Origin: DAOUBA01 sp034432855
GTDB lineage: Bacteria > Chloroflexota > Anaerolineae > B4-G1
Direction: 5' to 3'
Assembly: GCA_034432855.1 (NCBI GenBank)
Contig: DAOUBA010000239.1
Span: forward strand, 1-20,456
Length of the DNA stretch: 20,456 bases
The notes under the pieces are model-generated. The model did not search any database and was not told the origin of the DNA. It saw only the letters and a program-made list of their open reading frames with translations. Of this stretch, positions 1 through 6,908 are shown in pieces; within the stretch, counting starts at the first letter, position 1; every line of letters starts with the position of its first letter. A program made the translations under genes and the position numbers.

Positions 1-97
1 CGCAGATTGACCGCAGATTGACGCTGATTTGTCCGAATTCGTGTTGGTTCGCGCCGAAAACCCAAGAAAATCTGCGTTTTTCTGCGTGCATCTGCGT
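1..97. repeat. Short dispersed repeat cluster (CGCAGAT / TCTGCGT)
   Basis: CGCAGATT occurs at 1-8 and 12-19, and its complement-type unit TCTGCGT occurs three times with a 10-base period at 71-77, 81-87 and 91-97. The two groups form an interrupted inverted repeat. This looks like a dispersed intergenic repeat rather than coding sequence. The left part is cut by the window edge. No function can be assigned. Confidence 0.5.
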
Positions 98-144
98 CCC
101 AGAAGAAGTTTGTCGGGTAATGAAAGCCGAGTTGTGAGCAAGAT

Positions 145-198
145 GTGGAGACGCTCAAGACAATCAGGCAAAAGATTCGCAGCAAACGATACGAGTAG
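145..198 (+). pseudogene. Possible N-terminal fragment of a DUF4258-type toxin
   Basis: A GTG-started 17-codon frame reads VETLKTIRQKIRSKRYE and then stops at TAG, six bases upstream of the YgiT-type zinc-finger gene. The pattern 'IRxKIRxxxYE' resembles the start of DUF4258 proteins, which usually lie directly upstream of YgiT-type antitoxins as the toxin partner. The expected remainder (about 60-70 residues with a conserved His) is absent. I infer an internal deletion that left the toxin start next to the intact antitoxin. The match is short, so chance similarity is possible. Confidence 0.35.
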
Positions 199-200
199 AG

Positions 201-452
201 ATGATGGCTGAACCGGATTTCTGCGAATACTGTAGCGGGACCTTGATCGAGAAGCGCGTGACTGTCTATCATCGCTGGAAAGGCCACCTGACAGTTGTGG
301 AAGATGTACCGGCGCGGGTGTGTCAACAGTGTGGAGAACGCTACTACGCCGCAGAGGTAATCGAGGAAGTGGAACGTCTGGCAAAAGAGCGCACGAAACC
401 CGCGCGCACCCTGGCGGTCCCGGTGCGGGTATACGGTCAGGCCGGTGTTTGA
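201..452 (+). CDS. YgiT-type zinc finger protein (MqsA-like antitoxin N-domain)
   Basis: This is an 83-residue protein with two CxxC pairs, C8-x2-C11 and C41-x2-C44, spaced as in the zinc-binding N-terminal domain of MqsA/YgiT-type antitoxins. The C-terminal part (residues 50-80) is a helix followed by the conserved 'R-T-L-A-V-P-V' type strand seen in stand-alone YgiT-type proteins. Members of this family are usually the second gene of a toxin-antitoxin pair with a DUF4258 or RelE-like toxin. Here only a fragment of a possible toxin is visible upstream, so the antitoxin may be orphaned. The start may be the ATG at 201 or the adjacent one at 204. There is no helix-turn-helix domain, so DNA binding is uncertain. 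Confidence 0.75.
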   Translation: MMAEPDFCEYCSGTLIEKRVTVYHRWKGHLTVVEDVPARVCQQCGERYYAAEVIEEVERLAKERTKPARTLAVPVRVYGQAGV

Positions 453-464
453 AAGACGCCGGCC
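440..464 (+). terminator. GC-rich hairpin overlapping the zinc-finger stop codon
   Basis: A 10-bp stem (440-449 with 455-464, including two G-T pairs) closes a 5-base loop that holds the TGA stop codon of the zinc-finger gene. No T-run follows, so it is not a canonical intrinsic terminator. It could slow ribosomes, protect mRNA ends or be incidental. From 465 to 607, before bioY, I see no further gene and no convincing promoter. Confidence 0.3.
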
Positions 465-607
465 CGCTCAAGCGCATTGACGGGACAGTGGAAGGGGTGA
501 CTATGGCGGATGCGCTGGGCCAGAGGCCGAGTGAGTGAGAACGGGACGTGATGCCGCGGCTTGCCACTTTTTGTATCAAGAAACTCAGATGAAAGAGGAA
601 AACGACG

Positions 608-1234
608 ATGGTCTATACGACGTATGCCGATCTCTTGCGCCCTACGGCGAGAAGACAAGCGTTGTTCTATGATGCCGCCCTTATCATCGGCGGCTCGCTG
701 TTCATCGCGCTGAGCGCACAAGTCGCCATCCGCCTGCCCTTCAGCCCGGTGCCCATCACCGCGCAGACGCTGGCGGTGCTCCTCACCGGGGCGCTGCTCG
801 GCAGCCGGCGCGGGGCGCTGAGCCTGCTCGCGTACCTGGCGGAAGGGCTGGCAGGGCTGCCGGTCTTTTCCGCCGGACGCGCCGGGTTGGCCCACCTGCT
901 GGGGCCGACGGGCGGCTACCTCATCGGTTTCGTCGCCGCTGCCTACCTCACCGGCTATCTGGCCGAGCGCGGCTGGGACCGCCGTGTGGATACCACCGCG
1001 CTGGCGATGCTCGCCGGCAACGTCGCGCTCTATCTGCCGGGGCTGGCCTGGCTGGCCTCCTTCGTCGGCGCCGACAAAGCCCTGACCCTGGGGCTCTACC
1101 CCTTCGTAATCGGCGACCTGCTCAAGATCGTGCTGGCCATGACCCTCCTCCCCACCGGGTGGAGGTTGCTGAACCCGACACGGGTTGAAGGCGTCTCGGA
1201 CGCCGACAGGGATCGAACATCGGAGGAAAAATGA
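608..1234 (+). CDS. bioY: Biotin transporter BioY (ECF-type substrate-binding subunit)
   Basis: This 208-residue integral membrane protein has the BioY pattern: a first helix (about 23-45), then the signature 'RLPFSPVPITAQTLAVLLTGALLG' region (about 42-64), 'GLPVFSAGRAGLAHLLGPTGGYLIGF' (about 85-110), and 'FVIGDLLKIVLA' near the C-terminus. BioY is the biotin-binding S component of an energy-coupling-factor transporter in the cytoplasmic membrane. No EcfA or EcfT gene is present here, so it would work with a shared energising module encoded elsewhere or alone. A GA-rich ribosome site (GAAAGAGG) lies just before the ATG. The stop overlaps the start of fabG in an ATGA arrangement, which suggests translational coupling. 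The last 20 residues are poorly conserved. I see no obvious BirA operator upstream. Confidence 0.93.
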   Translation: MVYTTYADLLRPTARRQALFYDAALIIGGSLFIALSAQVAIRLPFSPVPITAQTLAVLLTGALLGSRRGALSLLAYLAEGLAGLPVFSAGRAGLAHLLGPTGGYLIGFVAAAYLTGYLAERGWDRRVDTTALAMLAGNVALYLPGLAWLASFVGADKALTLGLYPFVIGDLLKIVLAMTLLPTGWRLLNPTRVEGVSDADRDRTSEEK

Positions 1235-1977
1235 TGGATCTAACCGACAAGATCGCCGTCGTCACCGGCGGCGCCCAGGGCATCGGCAAGGCCGTCGCCG
1301 AGACGCTGGCCCGCTGTGGGGCGCACGTCGTGATTGCCGACCTGCGCGTGGACAAGGCCGAGGCGACGGCCCAGGAGATCGCCGCCCAAACCGGCCGTAA
1401 GGCCATCGCCGTGCAGGTGGACGTCGCCGACAGCGCCAGCGCCAGGGCGATGATTGACCGCGCCATCGCCGAGTTCGGGCGTGTGGACATCCTGGTCAAC
1501 AACGCCGGTATCACCCGCGATAATCTGATCATGCGGATGAAAGAGGAAGACTGGGACCTGGTGCTGAACATCAATCTCAAGGGAGCGTTCAACTGCTCCC
1601 AGGCCGTCATCCGGCAGATGATGAAGCAGCACTATGGCCGTATCATCAACATCAGTTCCGTTTCCGGCGTTACCGGTCAGATCGGGCAGACGAATTACTC
1701 CTCCTCCAAGGCTGGCCTGATCGGTTTCACCAAGGCGCTTGCCAAAGAGGTCGGTTCACGCGCCATTACCGTCAACGCCGTGGCGCCGGGCTTTATCGAG
1801 ACCGAACTGACCGCCAACTTGCCCCAGGAGATCAAGGATGCCGGCATCCGGTTGACGCCGCTGGGCCGCTTTGGCCAGCCGCAAGAGGTTGCCAACGCCG
1901 TCGCATTTCTCGCCTCCGACGAGGCATCCTTCATCACCGGCGCGGTATTGCAGATAGACGGGGGTCTGGCGATGTAA
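1231..1977 (+). CDS. fabG: 3-oxoacyl-[ACP] reductase, SDR family
   Basis: This 248-residue short-chain dehydrogenase matches FabG in length and motifs: the cofactor loop TGGAQGIG near residues 12-19, NNAG near 90, and the catalytic triad Ser143, Tyr156 and Lys160 (Y-SSS-K), spaced as in Escherichia coli FabG. It should reduce 3-oxoacyl-ACP to 3-hydroxyacyl-ACP with NADPH in fatty-acid elongation. The end 'TGAVLQIDGGLAM' is typical. A strong GGAGG site precedes the ATG, which overlaps the bioY stop. A second ATG follows at 1234, so the exact start is uncertain by one codon. Pairing with bioY fits a lipid or biotin-dependent carboxylase context. A different SDR substrate cannot be excluded. Confidence 0.92.
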   Translation: MMDLTDKIAVVTGGAQGIGKAVAETLARCGAHVVIADLRVDKAEATAQEIAAQTGRKAIAVQVDVADSASARAMIDRAIAEFGRVDILVNNAGITRDNLIMRMKEEDWDLVLNINLKGAFNCSQAVIRQMMKQHYGRIINISSVSGVTGQIGQTNYSSSKAGLIGFTKALAKEVGSRAITVNAVAPGFIETELTANLPQEIKDAGIRLTPLGRFGQPQEVANAVAFLASDEASFITGAVLQIDGGLAM

Positions 1978-2002
1978 TGGGCGCAGGCCCAAGGGGGTTA
2001 GG

Positions 2003-2341
2003 ATGGAGACACAACCCAAGATCGGTCGGATTACCGTCGCACCAGAGGTATTGGAAACGATCGCCCGGCTCACGACGCTGGCCGTGCCCGGCGTCGTGCG
2101 TCTGACCACGCCTCCGGGGATGAAACGCTTGTTCGGCCACGATGGGGTCAAGATCGAGGTCACGGGAAACACCGTGCGCGTGCAGGTTTATGTCGTCGCT
2201 GGGCCGGATACCAACCTGCTCCACGTGGGCCGGCAGATTCAGAACGAGGTTACGCGGGCCATCCATGACCTGGTCGGTATGGACGTCGCATCTGTAGATG
2301 TGTACATCGAGGACGTCGCGTATCCTTCTGCCAGAGCGTGA
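2003..2341 (+). CDS. Asp23/Gls24 family protein (YqhY-like)
   Basis: This 112-residue protein has the Asp23/Gls24 fold signature: 'GRITVAPEVLETIARLTTLAVPGVVRL' at the N-terminus, a central 'VKIEVTGNTVRVQVYVVA' strand pair, and 'VGRQIQNEVTRAIHDLVGMDVASVDVYIEDV' at the C-terminus. Homologues of the YqhY branch are typically encoded immediately before nusB, as here, and are linked in Firmicutes to control of acetyl-CoA carboxylase. The position after bioY and fabG is consistent with such a lipid link, but that is inference. A purine-rich site (AGGGGGTTAGG) precedes the ATG. It has no signal peptide or membrane segment. Confidence 0.88.
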   Translation: METQPKIGRITVAPEVLETIARLTTLAVPGVVRLTTPPGMKRLFGHDGVKIEVTGNTVRVQVYVVAGPDTNLLHVGRQIQNEVTRAIHDLVGMDVASVDVYIEDVAYPSARA

Positions 2342-2369
2342 AAGACCCGCACTTTGAAAGGCAATCGCC

Positions 2370-2804
2370 GTGAAAGACCGCCATCAGGCTCGTATCGCGG
2401 CGCTCCAGGCGCTGTATGAGATTGACTGCGCCGGCCACGCCCCTGGCGTCGTCCTGGAACACCGGCTGGCCGAGGCGAAACTGCCCAAGGCCGCCGAGGC
2501 CTTCTGCTGCCACCTGGTGAACGGCGTGCTCCGCTACCAGGCCGTGCTCGATGCGTTCATCCACCGCCACGCCCCCGAGTGGCCACTGGAGCAGATGGCC
2601 TACGTGGACCGCAACGTGCTGCGCATTGCCATTTTCGAGTTCGCGGTGGACGGCGGGACGCCGGTCAAGGTGGCGATCAACGAGGCGGTCGAACTGGCCA
2701 AGGCGTTCGGCTCCGACAGCGCCCCACGTTTCGTCAACGGTGTCCTGGGGGCACTGGTGGAACATAAAGAGGCCATCGCACAGGCAATCAAAGAGAAACG
2801 GTGA
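2370..2804 (+). CDS. nusB: Transcription antitermination factor NusB
   Basis: This 144-residue protein has NusB hallmarks: an N-terminal 'RxxALQALYEID' helix, 'VDRNVLRIAIFEF' near residues 73-85, and the highly conserved 'PVKVAINEAVELAKAFGSDSAPRFVNGVLGAL' region near 95-125. NusB binds boxA RNA with NusE (ribosomal protein S10) and supports antitermination in rRNA operons. I use the GTG at 2370 because it is preceded by GAAAGG and gives the normal N-terminus. It lies 28 bases after the Asp23/Gls24 gene, the usual yqhY-nusB arrangement. Confidence 0.93.
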   Translation: MKDRHQARIAALQALYEIDCAGHAPGVVLEHRLAEAKLPKAAEAFCCHLVNGVLRYQAVLDAFIHRHAPEWPLEQMAYVDRNVLRIAIFEFAVDGGTPVKVAINEAVELAKAFGSDSAPRFVNGVLGALVEHKEAIAQAIKEKR

Positions 2805-2829
2805 ACCATTCCAACAAGGAGAGACTCCA

Positions 2830-3066
2830 ATGGACAAAAAGACCGGTACGATTATTACTATTGTCGTGGCCGTGCTCACACTATGCTGCTCGGTGACCTG
2901 CTGCGGCCTGGGCATCGGCAATTGGGCCAGTGAGGGCGGCGTATTCGGTCCGGACGTTGACCCCGCGTATATCGGCATCCCCGCCATCTGCCTGGCCATT
3001 CTGGTATGGATTGTGCCTTTGCTCCTGTGGATTTTCCTGGTGCGTAGACAGTCCCCGTCTCAATGA
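2830..3066 (+). CDS. Small cysteine-rich two-helix membrane protein, unknown function
   Basis: This 78-residue protein has two hydrophobic segments (about 8-30 and 48-70) and a loop ending in a positive C-terminus (RRQSPSQ). The first helix has two adjacent Cys pairs (CC near residues 18-19 and 24-25). The start is fixed by AAGGAG 9 bases upstream. The stop overlaps the start of the next gene (ATGA), so it is co-translated with the cDPGS-like GTPase. I do not recognise the family and infer only a small inner-membrane protein. Confidence 0.7.
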   Translation: MDKKTGTIITIVVAVLTLCCSVTCCGLGIGNWASEGGVFGPDVDPAYIGIPAICLAILVWIVPLLLWIFLVRRQSPSQ

Positions 3067-4403
3067 GCAAGAAGCGCCTGCTCATCATGGGCGCTGCCGG
3101 GCGCGACTTTCACAACTTTAACGTCTGCTTCCGCGATAACCCGGATTTCCAGGTCGTCGCCTTCACTGCGACACAAATCCCCAATATCGAGGGCCGCTGC
3201 TACCCGCCGGAACTGGCCGGGAGCCTCTACCCACGGGGTATCCCCATCTATCCGGAGTCGGAACTGACGGATCTGATCCGTCGCCATCAGATAGACGAGG
3301 TCATTTTCGCCTACTCCGACGTGCCGCACGAGCACGTGATGCATCGCGCTTCGCAGGCGCTGGCGGCGGGGGCGGATTTCCGGCTGCTGGGCGGCGGCTC
3401 GACGATGCTGGCGAGCCGCAAACCGGTCGTCGCCGTCTGCGCGGTGCGCACCGGCAGCGGCAAGAGCCAGACCACCCGCCACGTCTGTGACGTGCTCCAG
3501 CGCCTGGGCAAGAAGGTGGTTGCGGTGCGTCACCCGATGCCCTACGGCGACTTGGCTGCGCAGGCGGTGCAACGCTTCGCCACCTACGAAGACCTCGACC
3601 GCTACCAATGCACCATCGAGGAGCGCGAGGAGTACGAGCCGCACATTGACCGCGGGGTGGTGGTCTATGCGGGGGTGGATTACGAGCGCATCCTGCGCCG
3701 GGCCGAGGAAGAGGCCGACGTGGTGGTGTGGGACGGCGGCAACAACGACTTGCCGTTCTTCAGGCCCGACCTGCACATCGTCGTGGTGGATCCGCACCGG
3801 CCTGGCCACGAACTGCGCTACCACCCCGGCGAGGCCAATCTGCGCGCCGCCCACGTCGTCGTCATCAACAAGGAAGACACCGCCGGCCCCGAGGGCATTG
3901 CTACCGTGCGCGAGAGTATCGCCGCCGCCAACCCGCAGGCCATCGTGGTGGATGCCGTTTCCCCCATCTTCGTCGAGAACCCGGAGGCGATCCGTGGCAA
4001 GCGCGTGCTGGTGATCGAGGACGGCCCCACGCTGACCCACGGCGAGATGGCCTATGGGGCCGGGGTCGTGGCCGCGCGCAAGTTCGGCGCGGCAGAGTTG
4101 GTGGACCCGCGTCCCTACGCCGTGCGCTCCATCGCCGCCGCGTTCGAGAAATACCCGCGCACCGGCACACTTCTGCCGGCGATGGGCTACGGCGAGGAGC
4201 AAATCCGCGACCTCGAGGAGACCATCAACGCCACCCCGTGCGATCTGGTGCTGGTGGCGACGCCGATTGACCTGCGACGCGTTCTCACGATCCGCCACCC
4301 GGTAGACCGCGTGCGCTACGAACTGCAAGTCATCGGTCGGCCGACACTGGAAGAGATTTTGGAACAGTTTACAGATCGTATGACGAAGGAGGCAAAGACA
4401 TGA
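3063..4403 (+). CDS. Cyclic 2,3-diphosphoglycerate synthetase-like GTPase
   Basis: This 446-residue protein resembles cyclic 2,3-diphosphoglycerate synthetase and related GTPases in length (Methanothermus enzyme about 460 residues) and architecture. It has an N-terminal Rossmann-like domain ('LLIMGAAGRDFHNFN', residues 6-20; 'FTATQIPNIEGRCYPPELAG'), then a P-loop domain with 'AVRTGSGKSQTTR' where the P-loop Lys is residue 134, 'VVWDGGNNDLPFF', and 'VVINKEDTA' as an NKxD-like guanine-specificity motif. In methanogens the enzyme makes a cyclic phosphate linked to thermoprotection. Bacterial relatives are poorly characterised, so the substrate is uncertain. It overlaps both neighbours by ATGA, so it is translationally coupled to the small membrane protein and the cupin. 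Confidence 0.8.
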   Translation: MSKKRLLIMGAAGRDFHNFNVCFRDNPDFQVVAFTATQIPNIEGRCYPPELAGSLYPRGIPIYPESELTDLIRRHQIDEVIFAYSDVPHEHVMHRASQALAAGADFRLLGGGSTMLASRKPVVAVCAVRTGSGKSQTTRHVCDVLQRLGKKVVAVRHPMPYGDLAAQAVQRFATYEDLDRYQCTIEEREEYEPHIDRGVVVYAGVDYERILRRAEEEADVVVWDGGNNDLPFFRPDLHIVVVDPHRPGHELRYHPGEANLRAAHVVVINKEDTAGPEGIATVRESIAAANPQAIVVDAVSPIFVENPEAIRGKRVLVIEDGPTLTHGEMAYGAGVVAARKFGAAELVDPRPYAVRSIAAAFEKYPRTGTLLPAMGYGEEQIRDLEETINATPCDLVLVATPIDLRRVLTIRHPVDRVRYELQVIGRPTLEEILEQFTDRMTKEAKT

Positions 4404-4780
4404 CCGGTTACGTTGGACATATCGAGAAAGTGACCGAGGATAACGACTATTTCCGCCAGGTGCTGTTTACCGGCAAACACCTCCAACTGGTGGTGATGTG
4501 CTTGCAGCCGGGGGAGGAAATCGGCAACGAGGTGCACCCGGACGTTGACCAGTTCTTCCGCATCGAGGAGGGCGAGGCCCGGTTCGTCTTCGACGGCACG
4601 GAAGAGCACCTCGTCGAGGACGGTGATGCCGTCGTGGTGACTGCCGGCACCTACCACAACGTGATCAACACGTCCTCCAAAAAGCCGCTCAAGTTATACA
4701 CGATCTATACCCCTCCGCAGCACCCAGACGGCACGGTGCACAAGACGAAGGCCGAGGCGGAAGCCGCAGAGCACCACTAA
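4400..4780 (+). CDS. Cupin-domain protein
   Basis: This 126-residue single-domain cupin has motif 1 'GEEIGNEVHPDVDQFFRIEEGEARF' (about residues 38-62) and motif 2 'DAVVVTAGTYHNVIN' (about 75-89). The motifs supply His and acidic residues for a metal site, but the usual HxH is altered to HPDVDQ, so metal binding may be modified. A charged tail (KTKAEAEAAEHH) follows. Similar small cupins act as isomerases or sugar/metabolite-binding proteins. The function here is unknown. It overlaps the cDPGS-like gene by ATGA and ends the operon. Confidence 0.8.
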   Translation: MTGYVGHIEKVTEDNDYFRQVLFTGKHLQLVVMCLQPGEEIGNEVHPDVDQFFRIEEGEARFVFDGTEEHLVEDGDAVVVTAGTYHNVINTSSKKPLKLYTIYTPPQHPDGTVHKTKAEAEAAEHH

Positions 4781-4815
4781 CGCCAAGAATCTCCGGGATC
4801 TCAAGCGAATAGGAC

Positions 4816-4870
4816 GTGGTACGGGCTCTTCCAGCCCAAGCACAGGCGGGTTGGAAAAGCCCGTCACTAC
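4816..4870. repeat. Palindromic REP-like element, copy 1
   Basis: Arms 4821-4837 and 4848-4864 are inverted copies (ACGGGCTCTTCCAGCCC against its near complement), with the flanks GTGGT and ACTAC extending the pairing. Each arm can also fold on itself around TTCC. It lies between the convergent cupin and lipoprotein genes and could terminate transcription from either side. It shares the TTCCAGCC core with the element at 5802-5849. The rest of 4781-4954 shows no gene. Confidence 0.6.
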
Positions 4871-4954
4871 TTGCAGACCAGACCTGGCAACAGTCCTGAC
4901 CCGTCTCGACGGCGCCCTTGCCGGTGTCCGCGCGGCGGGCGCAGGTGGCGTTTC

Positions 4955-5738
4955 TCAAAACATCACGCCGCAGTCATACGCCACGAGAGTTTCCTCTTCT
5001 TCTGCCAGGATTCGATGGGGGAATTCGCGGCTGATGGTGTAGGAGCGCCGGATGAACCCGCCCCAGTTGGTGAAGATGACCACGCGCACGGTCACCGTGT
5101 CCGCGCCCATTTCGATCACCGGCGCGAAATCCAGTTTGCGCGCCGCGCTGCACGTCGCCGGGGAGTTCCTGGTGGAACATGTTGGGACGTGACAGGAGCG
5201 CTTCGAGGGCATCCCGGGTGCAGATGATCTGGGCATCGTTGTAGTTGGCGTGCCAGTAGAGATAGAACTGGCCGCCCATAATGTGCAGCACGATGAACTG
5301 GAAAAAGCCTTCGGGCGTGCCGTCAATCTAGACGTGATCGAGATAGGGCTCCGCCACGCCCCGCTCGCTGGCCGCCGTATATTCCGCCTCGGTGCGATAG
5401 ACCGGCTCGTCTGCCTGCCTCGCATACAGGATGGGAAACCCACCCATAAAGTCCATGTGATAGACGTAGTCGAGGACATAGCCCGGCTCCATGGACAGGT
5501 GTTGCAGCACGGTGAAGTATTGGTTGACGTCGAACTCGTCGCCGGTCCTGGCCGCGTCTTCGCTCTGGAAATGCACCGGGAACTTGAGGCCGCGCGTGAG
5601 CGCCGCCATCGCGTCCACAGTACGCTGCATCTCGATGGCCTCCTGCGAAAGCGTGGGGGTGGGTTTGGACAGAGAACACGCCAGTGCCACACATAGCCCC
5701 ACGATCAGAACCGTGAGAATCGAGTGCGGTCTATTCAT
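4955..5738 (-). pseudogene. Lipoprotein pseudogene (amber stop plus frameshift)
   Basis: Reading leftward, the gene starts at ATG 5738 after a good AGGAGG site. It encodes a lipoprotein signal (hydrophobic 7-20, Cys21 in VALAC) and a soluble domain of about 260 residues. Codon 137 is TAG (complement of 5328-5330), after which the same frame continues sensibly with 'IDGTPEGFFQFIVLHIMGGQFYLYW'. Near 5138-5149, in a GCGC-rich stretch, the frame shifts and coding-quality sequence ('LDFAPVIEMGADTVTVRVVIF') continues to TGA at 4955. Two independent lesions favour a pseudogene, although an indel in a GC-repeat could be an assembly error. The family is not recognised. Confidence 0.75.
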
Positions 5739-5801
5739 CTCGTCTCCTCCTGATCAGACAAGCATGAGGCTAATGCCACTAACATTTCGTTCGGGCAAGG
5801 C

Positions 5802-5849
5802 GTGGGGCAGGCTTTCCAGCCTGCCGACAGCCTGGAAAGGCTGTCCCAC
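5802..5849. repeat. Palindromic REP-like element, copy 2
   Basis: Arms 5802-5823 and 5828-5849 are near-perfect inverted copies around a 4-base loop. Each arm also forms its own hairpin: GGCAGGCT-TTCC-AGCCTGCC at 5806-5825, and ACAGCCT with AGGCTGT in the right arm. The fold therefore alternates between one long hairpin and two short ones. It shares the TTCCAGCC/GGCTGGAA core with the copy at 4816-4870. It lies between the lipoprotein pseudogene and the IS element. Confidence 0.65.
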
Positions 5850-5897
5850 ATCGGCTTTGCGCCCGTCGAAAAGCTCCCGAACATTGTCGTGTTAATT

Positions 5898-6880
5898 AGA
5901 GTCGTTGCGTAATTAAGGTGATGCAGCCTTAGCCAAGCGGCGGTCAATATGACGGATAACCAACCCGACGACCAGGCGAAAGATACGGTTGTAGAAGCTC
6001 CGAGCATGACGATACACTTGGTATAGCACTTGGAAAATCTTGACGTGAGCCAGCACGTGCTTCACCACGATCCGGGTTGCTCCCAGGGTTTGATTAGCAC
6101 ACTTCTGCTCGGTGGTGAGCTCCCCGCCGCGTGGCTTGCGGGTTGGCAACTCAATGGTACGTTCTGGGTTGTCGTTCTGCAGACCTTGATACCCCTTATC
6201 CCCCATCAGTTTGACCTGCGGAGGCAACTGGTCGTCGATCTGAGACTGCCGCTCCAAGGTGAGGTCGTGTTGGGAGCCGGGCACGGAGTCACTGACATGG
6301 CACGGGCGACCGTCTTGGTTGACCAGAACCTGGGTTTTGAGCGTATGGGCCCTTTTCTTCCCGGAGTAGTAGGTCTTTTGGACCTCGGTGTCCTTGGGAC
6401 GCCGGATACGCTGTTCGGTGGCATCCACAATCGCACGCAACTCCGGAAACAGCGCCAAAATCGCCTCCGGGTCGTCTTCACCCAGGTTTGTGTCCAGATC
6501 GGGAAAAGCCAAGTCGGTGACCTGCTGCACAAGCGGCACCATGATCTTGATGTTGCGGCAGATGTTGCTCTTGTCCAGACCGAAGAGCAACCCCAATACC
6601 CGATAACTGGGATAGACCCGCAGCCACGTCAACACCAACAGCAAGCGGTTGCGCAAGGTATGACGAAACTTGCGCCCGGCGCCGCGCTTGCGTCGGCGGT
6701 TCGGCCGTGCCAAGCGACGGTCTTCGGCGGCGGAGTAGGCCTGTTCGACCTCGGTATACAACTCATCGAATTCCTCCACGCTCAGTCCGGTCAAAGACTG
6801 GAACGCTTCGGGGTCTTGACTGGCAATTTCATAGGTAAGCATGGTGCTAACCACGAAACTGCTTATTACGCAACGCCTCT
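5898..6880 (-). mobile_element. IS5-family-like insertion sequence (983 bp)
   Basis: Terminal inverted repeats of 16 bases (15 matching) lie at 5898-5913 (AGAGTCGTTGCGTAAT) and 6865-6880 (complement AGAGGCGTTGCGTAAT). The flanking bases are ATT at 5895-5897 and ATT at 6881-6883, consistent with a 3-bp target duplication. One transposase gene fills the element on the minus strand, with its stop codon inside the left repeat. Size, ends and the transposase type fit the IS5 family in the broad sense. The element appears to have inserted into or just upstream of an alpha/beta hydrolase gene. Confidence 0.85.
5913..6842 (-). CDS. DDE transposase (HTH_Tnp_4/DDE_Tnp_4 type), likely inactive
   Basis: The protein is 309 residues from ATG 6842 (an in-frame GTG at 6854 is an alternative). 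It has a basic stretch (46-60), a helix-turn-helix 'YRVLGLLFGLDKSNICRN' near 80-97, the first catalytic Asp140 in 'IVDATEQRI', the second Asp215 in 'LMGDKGYQG', and the C-terminal 'RIVVKHVLAHVKIF' region. In this family the last motif normally reads VEH, with Glu as the third catalytic residue. Here codon 261 is AAG (Lys), one transition away from GAG. The frame is otherwise intact, so the element was probably recently active and is now catalytically dead unless helped in trans. Confidence 0.88.
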   Translation of the reverse strand: MLTYEIASQDPEAFQSLTGLSVEEFDELYTEVEQAYSAAEDRRLARPNRRRKRGAGRKFRHTLRNRLLLVLTWLRVYPSYRVLGLLFGLDKSNICRNIKIMVPLVQQVTDLAFPDLDTNLGEDDPEAILALFPELRAIVDATEQRIRRPKDTEVQKTYYSGKKRAHTLKTQVLVNQDGRPCHVSDSVPGSQHDLTLERQSQIDDQLPPQVKLMGDKGYQGLQNDNPERTIELPTRKPRGGELTTEQKCANQTLGATRIVVKHVLAHVKIFQVLYQVYRHARSFYNRIFRLVVGLVIRHIDRRLAKAASP

Positions 6881-6908
6881 ATTATACCCGGCAATGGGTT
6901 TCGCACAA
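6881..6908 (-). promoter_or_regulatory. Possible outward-flank promoter reading into the IS
   Basis: On the minus strand, TATAAT (6886-6881) abuts the IS end. TTGTGC (6908-6903) lies 16 bases upstream. Together they could drive the transposase from host DNA. This rests on hexamer matching only. Confidence 0.25.

Noticed and set aside
465..607. Possible riboswitch or BirA operator upstream of bioY
   Set aside because: I could not find conserved riboswitch motifs or a paired BirA-type half-site, and no convincing promoter hexamers.
3060..4328. 422-codon open frame on the minus strand
   Set aside because: It is antisense to the well-supported cDPGS-like gene, has no family motifs or ribosome site, and is explained by GC-rich codon bias.
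5328..5330. TAG as possible pyrrolysine or readthrough codon
   Set aside because: The same gene has a frameshift downstream, so pseudogenisation is simpler, and no pyl genes are visible.
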